The position numbers and the translations under genes were made by a program. From NCBI GenBank assembly GCA_934047225.1, contig OW203990.1, positions 23,787,045-23,851,044 of the forward strand: 64,000 bases of DNA. The letters run 5' to 3'. The notes under the pieces were generated by a model. It made no database searches. It had not been told where the DNA came from and was given only the letters and a program-made list of their open reading frames with translations. Below, piece after piece: positions 24,349 to 35,433 of this stretch. How positions within the stretch are numbered: position 1 is the first letter of the stretch; the number at the start of each line of letters is the position of its first letter. The DNA comes from Ypsolopha sequella. Taxonomy: Eukaryota; Arthropoda; Insecta; Lepidoptera; Ypsolophidae.

Positions 24349-24539
24349 GTTGTATTTTGAGCACATCGAGGTACGGAAAGCCATTATTGGTGGTGGGTAT
24401 CCATAGATACAAAAAACAGAAAGAAACTGGGCCGAGGACCCATTGGGTTTGTATAAAGCAATTTAGAAAGCGCTGCAGGGCTAGAATCAGTACGATAGAT
24501 AATGTTATCGTAAAAATGAACGACTTGCACAATCACTAA
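24349..24539 (+). CDS. mod(mdg4): FLYWCH alternative exon 6
   Basis: The acceptor CATTTCAG ends at 24348, with a likely branch region attaatg just upstream. It reads GCILSTSRYGKPLLVVGIHR, then RTHWVCIKQFRKRCRARIST, then DLHNH and TAA. All ligands are present. The closest relatives are exons 7 and 8 and the dead copy at 38973-39145. Only about 32 nt of original intron separate the exon from the hAT MITE duplication, so the splice signals are compressed against the insertion. Confidence 0.92.
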
Positions 24540-25169
24540 TTATCAAGGTGATATCAATCTCAGATCGATTGCAATGCCGCGGTCCACGCGTGTACTCCCC
24601 CTTTAATTTTAAGTTATTTATTTATGTTCCTGCTGTACTTAGTTGTAAGCCTTATTATTTTTTAGTATAAGAGAAAGATAATTTATTTCAAAAAGCATAT
24701 TAAATAGGGTAATGCATTAAAATATGAAGGTAATAAAAAATTCAAGTAATGCGTGTTGACCACCAGTCCTCAAATTAGGCCGAGCCTACCCAGCGAGGAT
24801 TTCACTGTGCACAAGTTAAACAAATGTTCGATAATAATGATTTGTTTTTAATGTTTTAATTAAAAGTTTGGTCGATAATTAAGTTTTGTAATGAATGTTT
24901 TAATTAAAAGTTTGGTCGATAATTAAGTTTAGTAATGAATGTTTTAATGAAAAGCGCATGAAAAATGATCCAAATATTGATAAATAAAACTAATGCAAAA
25001 TGAAAAAATAGAAAATTATGTTCAATACAATTTATATAAAATTTACTTTTATTTAAGATCTATTCATGGGTCTAAAAACATCTTAACATTCAATTACAAA
25101 CATGTGATTTTATAAATAATAACGCATTACTTAAATAAAAATAATATTAACATAAAATAAAAATTTTTT
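24540..25169. other. Spacer with a short tandem duplication
   Basis: A block of about 55 nt (ttttaattaaaagtttggtcg ... aatgaatg) is repeated in tandem near 24848-24945. No gene seen. Confidence 0.5.
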
Positions 25170-25532
25170 CAATGCAAGTGCTCGTAAAGGCCCACTTTTT
25201 ATGCATCAAAACCGAACAGAAAGTCGTTTATTTTGCCCTAGGGTTTTAATATTATTATTTTTTAAATTTATTTACAATGGTTGGCTAACCTGTAGCCTTT
25301 CCTGTGTACCATAAATGTTATACTTTTTTTTCACTGTTTAACGGCTCTGGATACAGTCCTTTTGAGCCAATCATAATTTAAAGTTCACAAGATTATATTT
25401 GTTTTATTTCCTCACACTATGCATTGAAAAACGTAGTATGATACACGGGCGTAAGAGCAATAAATTACTCGGTTACGTTTAAATCGTCCTCGTAATTTAT
25501 TCCTTTTCGCCCTAGTAGCATAAATTACTATT
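25170..25532 (+). repeat. Interspersed repeat family X, copy 2
   Basis: Starts aatgcaagtgctcgtaaagg and carries the ccctaggg, ggctctggatacagtcc and cattgaaaaacgtagtatgat blocks in order. It ends near a cctagtagcataaatta tip. Confidence 0.65.
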
Positions 25533-25653
25533 ACGCTGTGATATAAGAAAGATGTTCGGTAATTGTTCTGATTCTGCGTAAAAAAAAAGTATGCTTCAGT
25601 CTAGTACTGCGACAAGGTAAAGTAGGCACATGAAAATCAATCGAATCTAGCAG

Positions 25654-25815
25654 CGGGTCTACCGCGTAATTCTGATTTTCATCAACATCAACTTGAGATT
25701 GAAATTTGACGTGAGTGCGACGACGCCCGCCTAACATGCCATCTCTTTTGCACGCACGTCAAATTTCAATCTCAAGTTGATGTTGATGAAAATCAGAATT
25801 ACGCGGTAGACCCGC
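25654..25815. repeat. Hairpin element, family P copy 1
   Basis: The 63-bp arms (gggtctaccgcgtaattctg ... ) are almost perfect inverted copies around a loop of about 40 nt containing gacgacgcccgcctaacatg. A related, more decayed copy lies at 49030-49188 with the same loop. Confidence 0.8.
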
Positions 25816-26024
25816 AGGTCTGTGAAGTTGTACATCCCGGTGCAAATGCTCCTCAGGATAATTGCAGCAGAGAATTGTGTCGTTTTTTGCTATTTTGTGT
25901 TCTTAAGTCATAATAAAATCATCGAGCTGCGTTTTGTTGAGTTGAGATTTTTCATTTTTACATCAGACTTCAGACACAATGAATCAATTTATGGAATCGT
26001 ATTTTCAAAATATTACTTTTACAG

Positions 26025-26218
26025 AGACCTTCGTATTCGCACAATCGAAAAGCGGGAATCCAGTGTTACAACATGGTACTTACAGATACAAGAAAAAAAG
26101 AATCAACGGTCGGAAGATTACCTGGGTTTGTATAAAGGAGTCTCTAACAAGTTGTAGAGCCAGAGTGTCTACGATTGATAACACAATTATTACAACTTAT
26201 ATAAACCATAATCATTAA
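26025..26218 (+). CDS. mod(mdg4): FLYWCH alternative exon 7
   Basis: The acceptor ACTTTTACAG ends at 26024. It reads ETFVFAQSKSGNPVLQHGTY, then ITWVCIKESLTSCRARVSTI and INHNH before TAA. The acceptor is followed by AG, so a preceding exon ending in T would give a stop; G gives Glu. It is related to exons 6 and 8. Confidence 0.92.
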
Positions 26219-27411
26219 TGACAAAACTATTACTTGTTTTTCTCCAGGCTTTATTTAAAATTACTGAAAAAAAAAAACGTTAATCTACAAGATTTACCTA
26301 TATAAAAACGGCTCACCTCAATACGTGTTTATATTTTCAAAAAGTTATTTGAAGACTTCATTTCAACAATCATATCTATCGATGAAAATGTTTCCAAAAA
26401 CAAAACCCTAGATTATAAAGTCAAAACGCATATGCCAGAAATTGATTAAAATTTTCCGTATTTCATGAAATTCACAGAAAAAAAGCACTCGTATTTTTTA
26501 CATATCGCCTTAAAAGTAATTACTGAATCTTGAATTTTTTATCAGAACCCATTGTGTTGATCAATATTAGTTTGAACTTCATAGCTCTATCTCATACCGC
26601 TACCAGAGAATATAAAGTATTACTACGTAAAGAAGCGACACTCACCTCCCCGCGCGAATTTGACGTCCCCCGCGGTCCCCCGCAAGTTAGTGGCAAATCT
26701 GGAGGCAGGCAGAGCTCGAGTCGAGTAGCACTCGTTCGCTGCGCGCGTATTTTGTTTTGTTTTGTTGATTTTGAACACAAACACTTGTACTATTTGTTTC
26801 ATAACATTTATTTTATGTTATGAAACAAATAATACAAGTGTTTGTGTTCAAAATCGAGATGCTTTTTATGTTTCATCAAGTGGCGACAATCGCAAGTATA
26901 AATATTGTTTTGTTTTATTACGATAGTGATTTTTAACTATATGGTTCGTTATTGTGGTATATATGAATGCCTATAAAACGGAGCAACCAATAAAGAACGG
27001 AGATTTTTCAAATTTCCTTCCTTCCGGTGAACTAAGCCATTTTCTTTTATGTACGTAAAAAACACCTTTGACTCCTCTGAAAGGATTTGTGTCGTAAACG
27101 TGACCAGTCTGGGGAACCAGAACTAGGACCTAAGGATTAACCACGCTAAAATTTAGGAAGAGAATCATATATGTTGCTGACTATAAATGTTGTCCCTCTC
27201 TATCGACGACGCTCACACGCTTGCTGCCAGCCCTAGACTAGCTCACGCACACACACAAGCGTTTGCGGACAAGCCAGATGCGCGCGTGAGAGTGTAGGTA
27301 AATAACTTGAGCCGTGACTATGAAGTGCCGCTACCAAGACATTCAAAGACAAATTCAATAATACGTAACTACAGCGAGAGCGGCCAAGTACAATATCACC
27401 ACGCCGTAAAC
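26219..27411. other. Spacer with an inverted repeat
   Basis: Contains a hairpin at 26767-26855 (arms gattttgaacacaaacac ... and its complement, centre near 26811). Stretches around 26640-26750 and 27190-27310 are locally GC-rich and recall 46660-46740, probably element remnants. No gene seen. Confidence 0.5.
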
Positions 27412-27704
27412 CAGGGGTCTTCAACCTTTTTTAGCTCGGGGACCAAAAATTTGGTCCACGTCTGTCGGAGGGCCACATTGCAGCACGTAACAAGTGAATT
27501 GAAATTTTTATTTGTTTAATAATTACAAGATACATATGTGAGGATTGAACTTGTTTATTTTTCACCAGATTGTCGATATGTGCTTTTATTTTGTTACCGA
27601 ACAGCGTTTGATTTTAGAGACGAAGCGCGTGAATTCATAACGAATATTTCTTCTAGTCTCTGAGGGCCGCATGTGGCCCCAGGGCCGCGGGTTAAAAACC
27701 CTTG
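27412..27704. mobile_element. hAT-type MITE
   Basis: The element is flanked by the perfect 8-bp duplication CCGTAAAC (27404-27411 and 27705-27712). The ends are CAGGGGTC-TTCAACC and GGTTAAAAACCCTTG, imperfect inverted repeats of hAT type. The 293-bp element has no coding capacity. Confidence 0.85.
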
Positions 27705-27712
27705 CCGTAAAC

Positions 27713-28836
27713 CATTCCTGAGATAACACTTACCAAGGAACCGAATTGAAATTGGTTAAGCTTTTCTAGAGATATGACACGTTTCACAAACATACATAAA
27801 TGCATGAAGCATAACAAACAAGAAACTTCCAAACCAGAAATGCTCCCTTGGAGGACTCCTTTGTAAGTTTTAGCTAGAATAGGAATTATTGACAATTGTG
27901 ATCCTCGTATATACACTATACTAGGCGTAATCTGATTATTTATTTATAAAGTAATATGATTATGAATAAAATATTTTTAACTATAATATCAATGTTTGAC
28001 TAAAAATAAATCCATATCCATTTAATACTCGTATAAGGTGAAATTTAATTAACCACCCGAATTTATACTGGAGACTCAGTTAGTGATCAGGAACATTTTT
28101 GAATGACCCTTCAGGTATAAATAGAAAAAAGTACTTTTTTGCCACCGTAAACCCTGTACTGTGAATTGTATTTGAAGTAGGCCAGTTCGTATGGCAACAC
28201 ATTTTTTTATGATTTCGAAAACGAGGATTGTTGAACCTTGTTCCTGATCACTAACCGAGTCTTCAGTATGAAATCGGGCAGTTGATTAAATTTCACATTA
28301 TATACAGCTTTGTAACAATATAACTGCTACAGTTTTTATCGAAACAGTATAAAATTTATAAACTTCTAAACAAAATAATATTAAATGATACGGTTTTCTC
28401 AGTTCTTGGAAATTCCTTTTATTTTAGATAAAATAAATTAAAAACACTCTATTTTCGCACTTGTCAGCCGCAGCGACTGGCGTAACAGCCATGTTTTTGT
28501 TGGAAATTTTATCACCACGAATCTAGTTGCTAATTTTTCCGACGGAGCCACCTTAAATGGAGCAAGTTCCTAGTGGTAAGTACCGGTAATTTAAAAAGAT
28601 TTTAAGCAATAAATGTTAATAGTTAGTGTAGAAAGACGTTACTTTTAAACATATTAAAATTTGAGTAAAAGGAAAACAATACTTGTTTTGAATGGAAGTT
28701 TAAAAAAAAAGTACGACATAGTATGGTAATTAAATCTTTGTACTGACGACCTTTTACTCGTAGTCTGACATAATTTATATTATTTACGCGCCAAAATCCA
28801 CCGTAACATTTTTTTTGTTTTTTTTTAGGAAGCACT
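27713..28836. other. Spacer, nothing recognised
   Basis: AT-rich. Inverted blocks near 28030-28110 and 28245-28300 (ttaattaac / gttgattaaattt) suggest a decayed foldback. No gene. Confidence 0.45.
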
Positions 28837-29818
28837 ATGCCGCCTGAGGAGGATCGGTGTATTTTCCGGAAGGAAATTTTTGACTTTGTACGTCGAATGC
28901 AATCAGAGATTAGCAATTTACAAACCACTAATTTAGCAATAAACGAAAAAGACCTAAGCGTAAATCATATTTTACTGAAAACGATGGTTGATGGCAAGAC
29001 ATGCAATGCAGGTATGAAAAATGGGGCAAGCACCGTTTGTTACTATGTAAGGCGTCTCCCAAAGATATGAACAATTTGGATCAATGTTTAAAAAAAAAAA
29101 GAATGCATATTGTCTTGGTTTGCAAACTCTGCATGCACAGATTCGCTTTATGGAAACACTAATACACGTATCTTACAAACTTGACATGGAAAAATGGCGA
29201 ACTGCAAGTGATACGGACAAAAAAGCAGTAAAAGATAAAAAACTGGAACTACAAAAAAATCTGAGAGCTGAACTTGCAATAATAGTTGACTTTCCAAAAC
29301 AAGGAGGGGGCAATACAAACGATGGCAACACGGCCCGGAAATTTTATCGAAGAACCAGCAAAAACAGCTAGAATAATTGGTATTGAGCCAGAATTGGTAG
29401 AGCGCTTTTCTGTGGTATTAAAAACTTTATCATCCAGCTTAAGTTATTAATATAATTTATTATTAATATGTTCCGTCAATATTGTTTGGACACAGCCAAA
29501 TTATTTGTGGAGAAATACCATTGGTATAAAATGCCCGTAAGTGATCACAAAATATTGCTTCATGGGGCTGATGTAATTGAGACTTTTCCAATGCCTATTG
29601 GCTTACTGTCAGAAGACGTCCTAGAAGCCCGCCAAAAAGATTATAAAATATTTAGAGAAGGTTTTTCTAGGAAGATGTCACGTATTAACACCAATACCGA
29701 TGTACTTCATAACCTACTGATATCGTCCGACCCTATAATAAGTAATTTAAGAGATCTTCCAAAGAAGACAAGCAAATCTTGGCCTCCTGCAGTACTGGAA
29801 ATGCTCCTGGAATCTTAA
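28837..29818 (+). pseudogene. Transposon-derived protein relic
   Basis: Consecutive frames belong to one broken protein. MPPEEDRCIFRKEIF starts it; after shifts around an A-run at 29090 comes HAQIRFMETLIHVSYKLDME; then GGGNTNDGNTARKF, with another shift and stop; then a final 116-residue frame with YCLDTAKLFVEKYHWYKMPVS and SSDPIISNLRDLP. The NTNDGNTAR block followed by the HGADVIE/PIGLLSEDVLEAR block is a pattern I associate with uncharacterised transposon proteins repeated in arthropod genomes. The transposon superfamily is not certain. At least three disruptions make it a dead copy. Confidence 0.65.
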
Positions 29819-29982
29819 TTTAATAGATAGTGATATAAATAACAGTAGCATTTTCATTTTAGATTTAAGTCTAGCTAAGGACCATAAATCAGCCAGTGTG
29901 CCCCGCCTCGCCGCGCGGCCCCTAAGCCGAAGCACAGCGGTTTCGGTCAAGCTATAGTTAAAAACATTCAGTAGATAGTAAT

Positions 29983-30140
29983 ACTGATTCTGCAGGCTTT
30001 AATTTTAGTTTTACTGTTGTCAAAACTTGAATTTTTCCAAAGTAATTTAGCTTTTGTTCTTAACACTTATGAACCATTTTGCAATGTACAAAATTTGGTC
30101 TTGACAGCACTAAAACTAAAATTAAAGCCTTGAAGCTTTT
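29983..30140. repeat. Hairpin MITE, family Q copy 1
   Basis: Arms: actgattctgcaggcttta ... and the inverted gacagcactaaaactaaaat end. The same arms recur at 31488-31650. Non-coding. Confidence 0.7.
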
Positions 30141-30215
30141 AAGCAATCAGCTGTAATGTTTAAAATGAGCTTTTTCTATTTAAATACTGAGATAATGTTA
30201 GTATTTTTTTTTCAG

Positions 30216-30406
30216 AGCCACGTTTTATCGTTTCAAATAGGGGTAATACATCGTTACTAGTCGGCAATTACCGATACAACAAACAGAGGACCAATGGACT
30301 AAAGACTCACTGGGCTTGTATTAAGCATCATACAGAAAAATGTAGAGCTAGAATTAGTACTGTTGATAATATTATAATAAAAATGTACAATAAACACACT
30401 CATTGA
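30216..30406 (+). CDS. mod(mdg4): FLYWCH alternative exon 8
   Basis: No ATG near the start. The acceptor TTTTTTTTCAG ends at 30215. It reads EPRFIVSNRGNTSLLVGNYR, then KTHWACIKHHTEKCRARIST, then NKHTH and TGA. All ligands are present. It begins AG like exon 7. A MITE (29983-30140) lies 75 nt upstream, and a different repeat begins 15 nt after the stop. Confidence 0.92.
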
Positions 30407-30421
30407 TAAAATAATGTTATA

Positions 30422-31137
30422 AAAACCGGCCAATTGCGTGTCGGGCCACGCGCAGTGTATGGTTCCGTAGTTGTCCTGCACAATATGCGGACTTCTTCTC
30501 CAAGTATATTTTATAAGTTTGTCGACTAATACAGATCGCGCCAAACTTCTAGTACGCTCGGAAGTTGCTCTTCCCAAGAACGGCCCATACATTTTGTTCC
30601 TGCTGATGCGAATCGCCCCGTGTTTACAGGGGACTAAAAGTTTGGCGCGATCTGTACTCGTTTACTTGTAAAGCCTACTTAACTGTGATAGTTTTCCTTT
30701 TAATTTATTTATGTATTCGTATACTACTGCCGTGACTTTTTCACGTCTCCAAATACAACCGTTTCGCTGGCAGGAGGGGGGACACTTGACTCTAACAAAA
30801 ATTTACACTTTTAAGCTTAATATTTCGCAAACGAAACCCTGGATCGAAAAATGGTCTTCTCACACTCTCAATATTTTTAAATTACCTAGCCAACGACACT
30901 CCACAATTGAGGATAGACGAGAAAAAAAAATCTTTCCCAATTTACGTGTAGGGGAAGTACCCTAATAAAAATCTTTTTCAAAAATTTACTGTACCACTTT
31001 ATCGGCGTGATAAATATGTATACCCATGCCAAATTACAGCTTTCTAGTACTAAAAGTCTCTAAGCTAAACCGCGGACAGACAGATGGACATGGCGAAACT
31101 ATAAGGGTTCCTTTTTGTTGACTACGGAACCCTAAAA
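30422..31137 (+). repeat. Interspersed repeat with ggttccg ends, copy 1
   Basis: Begins aaaaaccggccaattgcgtg and ends ctacggaaccctaaaaa, like 44250-44535. Inside it lies a foldback whose arms read tacagatcgcgccaaacttc and its complement (about 30530-30656). A gacagacagatggaca run precedes the end. Common lepidopteran repeat style; non-coding. Confidence 0.65.
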
Positions 31138-31487
31138 AGCAGCGGGTTATGTCAGATATACAACTGTTAATTATTTAAGTGGACCCCGGTACCACAGACA
31201 TTCGAATGTGTCAACAGATTTGTTGGCAACACCAACATTAAATGTAGAATTTATGTTTTGTATCTGGCAACTCTTCCTTAAAAATACCTTTTGTGCTTAT
31301 GTACCCAAAAATCTTGTAAAATATTCAAAATTAATTAAAAATTGGAAGTTTTAGAAAGATTCAGTCGTTTTTAGTCAGCCCTATGGTAAACATTCCTTCA
31401 AGTTTTATAAATAGTATGTCAGTGATGGCAACGCATTCACTTACGAGTTCATTAAAGAAATATATTATTCCGATCAAATAGACATTC

Positions 31488-31650
31488 AAGCCGATTCTGA
31501 AGGCTTTAGTTTTAGTTTTAGTGCTGTCAAAACTAAATTTATTCGATACAAAATAGTCCTTAAGAGTTAGGATTAGAAGCTAAATTTCTTTGGAGGAGTT
31601 TAAGCTTTGACAGCACTAAAACTAAAATTAAAGTCTTCAGAATTGGCTTT
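31488..31650. repeat. Hairpin MITE, family Q copy 2
   Basis: Arms aagccgattctgaaggcttt ... and their complement ... cagaattggcttt. About 160 bp, same family as 29983-30140. Confidence 0.75.
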
Positions 31651-31676
31651 ATTAACTTATTCTGAATTAATTACAT

Positions 31677-31735
31677 TTTTACATCTTGAAGTAGATATGT
31701 TTAACAGTTAAACATATCTACTTCAAGATGTAAAA
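31677..31735. repeat. Perfect short palindrome
   Basis: Arms of 29 bp (including acatcttgaagtagatatgt) are perfectly complementary around a single central base. No known site recognised. Confidence 0.85.
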
Positions 31736-33114
31736 GATGTAGTAAATACTAAATCTATTTTTTACCTAATTTCAATTTTTACCGCGACCGTCCCCCAGTC
31801 AGGATAGATTTCCGTTTGCTATGATTCCTAACTCTTTTTCGTTTCTCTCAACTTCATCAAACGCTTATACAGGCTATTCCATTCCAGTAGTTTCTTATGA
31901 ATTCTTGTAAAAATATCACATGGCATATATTTAAAGCTAGAAAACCACTGACATCTATTGACATAAAAATATAAAATATATATTTTGAAGCATGAACCAG
32001 AATTTTTAAGGGAGAGTTTAGTCAGACGGCGGCGCGGCGCCAGGTGGCGTGATCACGCAGAGTGCTCCGACCTTGGACTTAAATTTTGTTATATGACACA
32101 GCAAATTTAGATTTAATGCTAGAAGTACCTATATATACCTTTACGGAGTCGTTTGTATAATAAAATTATAATAGATATTAAGTTAGTAGGTGAAATTTTA
32201 ATTTAATTAAAATTTATTAAAAAAATATAATGTTATAAATTGTTTTTATAAACTAGATTTAAATGGTCACTTGGAGCTCATTATCGAGTCCAAGTCCAAA
32301 ATGAGCTCAAAATGACCATATGCATCATTCAATATTTTTCTAATCGCCTGATGACGACCTGAAGTGGTCGAAATTTAGCTCTTTAAACTACTTATTTTTT
32401 TATATTAATGTAAAGTACAATTACAAAAAATAAAAAGCCTTCTAATTTATAAAGAAATATTTACTGTAATTTATAAAAAAATATTTTATTACCGTATTGT
32501 AAAAATATCATTACAAAATGTAGAAAAATTTTCTTTGAATTTGTATATAACTTTGAACATACGTACTAATAGTACAAAAATATAACAATTGTTAGCAAAT
32601 CACTTATAGATTAGATTATACTAGATTAGATTTATTTATTAATAAAAAATATAGTTACATGTCAAAGAATAGATTACAAAGTTATACTTAAATTATAATT
32701 ATTATAAAATTATAAAATAATAATATTTTTAGTCAAAAACTAGAAAATAATTAAAAAATAAATTGTATTATGATAAAGTAATATCAAAAGGATTTATATT
32801 CTATGTAGGTACGATAAGGTACCATCATCTGTCCATAAACTCCTTGACCGTGTAAGGCGCAAACTCGACTAGCAGTCTTAAGTTTGCTTTTAAAACTAGT
32901 AAATTTTAATGTAGTACATATGTATTAAATGTACTGACCATTTATATTCCCCGAATTTTAAGATTAGATTTGTAGTTAAAATACTTGTCTGTTGTGGTAA
33001 AGTACAATCGTTTTATTTCATTAAAGATGTTTTAAACGAAGCCAACAATCATAGGCATTAACATAAAAAATACTTAATATAATAAAATTTAAACATTTTT
33101 TTCATCTTTATCAG
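31736..33114. other. AT-rich spacer
   Basis: No supported gene. Very AT-rich between 32140 and 32800. Confidence 0.5.
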
Positions 33115-33311
33115 CTGAATTCTATTCAAACCAGTTTGGGAATACTGGACTTATAATCAAAGGCAATAAATACAACTTCGATTCAACATCGGGTCCAGTG
33201 AAAAAGCGCTGGAGGTGTGTAAAGAGAGCTTATGGTTGTCGCGCTGTGGTCCACACGGTACAGAACGTGATTGTTAAACTGAACGAATGTCATAATCACA
33301 ATCACTGCTAA
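33115..33311 (+). CDS. mod(mdg4): FLYWCH alternative exon 9
   Basis: No ATG. The acceptor CTTTATCAG ends at 33114. It reads AEFYSNQFGNTGLIIKGNKY, then KKRWRCVKRAYGCRAVVHTV and ECHNHNHC before TAA. The HNHNH run offers two registers for the His pair, and a terminal Cys is unusual for the array. Its 3' half is duplicated at 33611-33688 beyond a hairpin element. Confidence 0.92.
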
Positions 33312-33325
33312 TCATTATATAATCT

Positions 33326-33581
33326 CGAGGGCATCAAACTGAAAAGGCGTATCTACAGATTTTCTGAGATCCGAAATTTCCGTCTTTTTTGGTTGAAACT
33401 CCATATTTATTAGCTCTATGATATACTGAATAAGTAAAGGTTGCTCCACTGGTTATAGTTACTATTATGCCTAAGTCTACGACGTGAAAAAGTATTTATA
33501 AATTTAAAGAAAAATATTAATAAATAACTAGACGATACTTTTATATTTTTGTAGATACGCCCTTTCAGCTTGATGCCCTCG
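33326..33581. repeat. Hairpin element between exon 9 and its partial copy
   Basis: The inverted ends cgagggcatcaaactgaaaa and the matching ...cagcttgatgccctcg enclose 256 bp. A clear target duplication is not visible. Non-coding. Confidence 0.75.
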
Positions 33582-33610
33582 ATATGCATCACAAACAATT
33601 ATATACCCAC

Positions 33611-33688
33611 GGTTGTCGCGCTGTGGTACACACGGTACAGAACGTGATTGTTAAACTGAACGAATGTAATAATCACAATCACTGTTGA
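33611..33688 (+). pseudogene. Truncated duplicate of exon 9
   Basis: Positions 33611-33688 match the second half of exon 9 at almost every base: GCRAVVHTVQNVIVKLNECN, then NHNHC and TGA. The first half (FLYW strand and W-x-C) and an acceptor are absent, so it cannot encode a finger. One substitution changes the first His of the H-N-H-N-H run to Asn. Confidence 0.85.
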
Positions 33689-33900
33689 TCATGGATGTAC
33701 GTATTCTGTTAATAATATTGTAAATCTGTAGAAATAAAAAATATATTAATTGAGAAATATATTGTGAATAGATTTTTGTTTGTATTTTTTCTATTGAATG
33801 AAGGATCTAAAGCATTTGTTCTCTTTTCTTAACTATAGAAATTAATTAAGCTTTAGTAATTGTAAATGAGGAAATTAAAAAACGTGTATATATTTTTCAG

Positions 33901-34103
33901 ATAATGTGTGTTTTACTTCATCAAGATACGGTAAGCCTGTGATACAATATGGCCAACACAGATTCAACAAATATCATCCAACAACTAGTAAGGGACCTAA
34001 GGCCCTGTGGGTCTGCGTGAAACAAAGATACAAAGGATGTCGCGCTACCATCACTACTATAGACGATGTCATTGTGAAAATAAAGAATACACACACTCAT
34101 TGA
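33901..34103 (+). CDS. mod(mdg4): FLYWCH alternative exon 10
   Basis: The acceptor TATTTTTCAG ends at 33900. It reads DNVCFTSSRYGKPVIQYGQH, then KALWVCVKQRYKGCRATITT and NTHTH before TGA. Complete finger with a slightly longer loop (about 14 residues) between the first strand and the Trp. It is a member of the SRYGKP group. Confidence 0.92.
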
Positions 34104-34129
34104 TATTATGATATCTTCTGATTACAAAA

Positions 34130-34275
34130 CAGTGACAAAACTCGTATATTCTACTGCACCAGGCGCGGACACTACGAGGCTCGCTTCATCGTCAAGGATC
34201 ATCGGCACTATCAAACCGATCAGCCCCAGCGGTATGCCACTTGCGAAAATGTTATACATCTGTTATATGGTAGGT
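34130..34275 (+). pseudogene. Decayed FLYWCH exon relic
   Basis: One frame reads SDKTRIFYCTRRGHYEARFI followed by VKDHRHYQTDQPQRYATCEN and VIHLLYGR. This aligns with the second half of exon 23 (YYCTRSG ... CRARFVINKD ... HFHQPQKYI ... GGVYIRL). The first strand, acceptor and one zinc-ligand Cys are missing. An interspersed element interrupts right after. It shows that a tail-bearing exon once followed exon 10. Confidence 0.65.
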
Positions 34276-34284
34276 ATATCCATC

Positions 34285-34566
34285 CATCCATCAGCCTAGT
34301 TCATCCACTGCTGGACATAAGCCTTTCCAGGACTTTGCTACTTCCGGCGTTCATCCTGGAAGAATTGTCCATACTCACACACGCTGGGCAGGCGGGTTGG
34401 TAAGCGCGGTGCCGGAACCCTCGCACCAGTGACGCCGCTGCCCGTCACCAGTCTGTTCCATATAAGGCCACGCTATTAGGATTGGATATACCGCCATCCA
34501 TCGGTCTCAGGCATGGTGGGCCTCCTGGTTTTTTGCCTGTGAGCTGTCCTCTTACTCTCCCCCGAA
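34285..34566 (-). mobile_element. Interspersed retroelement 3' end, inverted copy
   Basis: Inverted match to 39625-39914 along nearly its whole length: ccatccatcagcctagttc tail, aagcctttccaggac and gcgggttggtaagcgcggt blocks, and the agctgtcctcttactctccc end. Confidence 0.75.
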
Positions 34567-35110
34567 TTACTTCGAGAGGGTCTCCAAGTAAGATGGCGGT
34601 ACCTCCACAGCCGAGCCCGGCATCAGCTCTACCACCTGTTGTTAACAAACAAACATAATGGTAACAAACATAAATTGAATCACATGTGCCATTTACAAGC
34701 ATAATGCATAGTCCAATGAACGAGGCTTTTTATTTTGTGTCTCCTCACCTTCGTTGATTAGATTATGGTAATAAACACTTTAACACTTTAAAGATCTATT
34801 ATGCAGGCACTGGCAGCCGCCGATTGCCGGGCTGCCAGTGCCCGTTTGACAACTACGGTGAGCACCGCATCGTCGTCTAAAGAACGACACTCTTCTTGAT
34901 AATGCCGAAATTGTATCAGTGAAACGGTTGGTTTGGTGAAACGGTTCAAGCCGTATGTAATAATAATTTAGCATGTCAGATCACGCGAGTTTTAATAATA
35001 TTATCTATTATGCAATCATGTAATTAGTTAATTTATTTTGTAATATTCATTATTAGTCTATTAGAATTGATATTTTTGAACATTTTTGATATTTTTTTTT
35101 TTATTTGCAG
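34567..35110. other. Spacer upstream of exon 11
   Basis: No gene. A short GC-rich hairpin (cactggcagcc / ggctgccagtg) lies at about 34808-34842. Confidence 0.5.
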
Positions 35111-35403
35111 TGTCTTTTGTACGAAGCCACAAAGGGACACCACTTGCCATTTTAAACGGCTTCACATTTTACTTGGAACGCTATTCAAAAAAAAACACTA
35201 CTGCGTATTATCGCTGCTCCTGCAAGTCTCGTAATAGAACTGGACCATGCAAGGCTCAGTTTTATGTAGACACGGATGGAACTTTGGTCAAAAAGAGAGC
35301 TTCACTGGAACACACGCATGAACCTCAGAAATATGTGATCTGTAACGACGTCCTTTATTACTTGCGGAATTGTCGTTCTAATGTTTTCGCGTGTTATTCA
35401 TAG
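35111..35403 (+). CDS. mod(mdg4): FLYWCH alternative exon 11, long C-tail
   Basis: The acceptor TTATTTGCAG ends at 35110. It reads VSFVRSHKGTPLAILNGFTF, then AYYRCSC with Tyr in place of the usual Trp, GPCKAQF, and EHTH. Unlike most exons it continues about 30 residues: EPQKYVICNDVLYYLRN, then a short Ser/Cys end. The tail motif (PQKY-x-I ... Y-x-LR) is shared with exons 12, 17 (weaker) and 23. It is the tandem sister of exon 12. Confidence 0.9.
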
Positions 35404-35433
35404 ATTACTATTTTGTATAAGGAGAACTGCGGG

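Noticed and set aside
24540..24556. Splice donor after exon 6 (tatcaag-gtgata)
   Set aside because: It would be in phase 2, after an in-frame stop, and has a poor consensus. The exon is best read as terminal.
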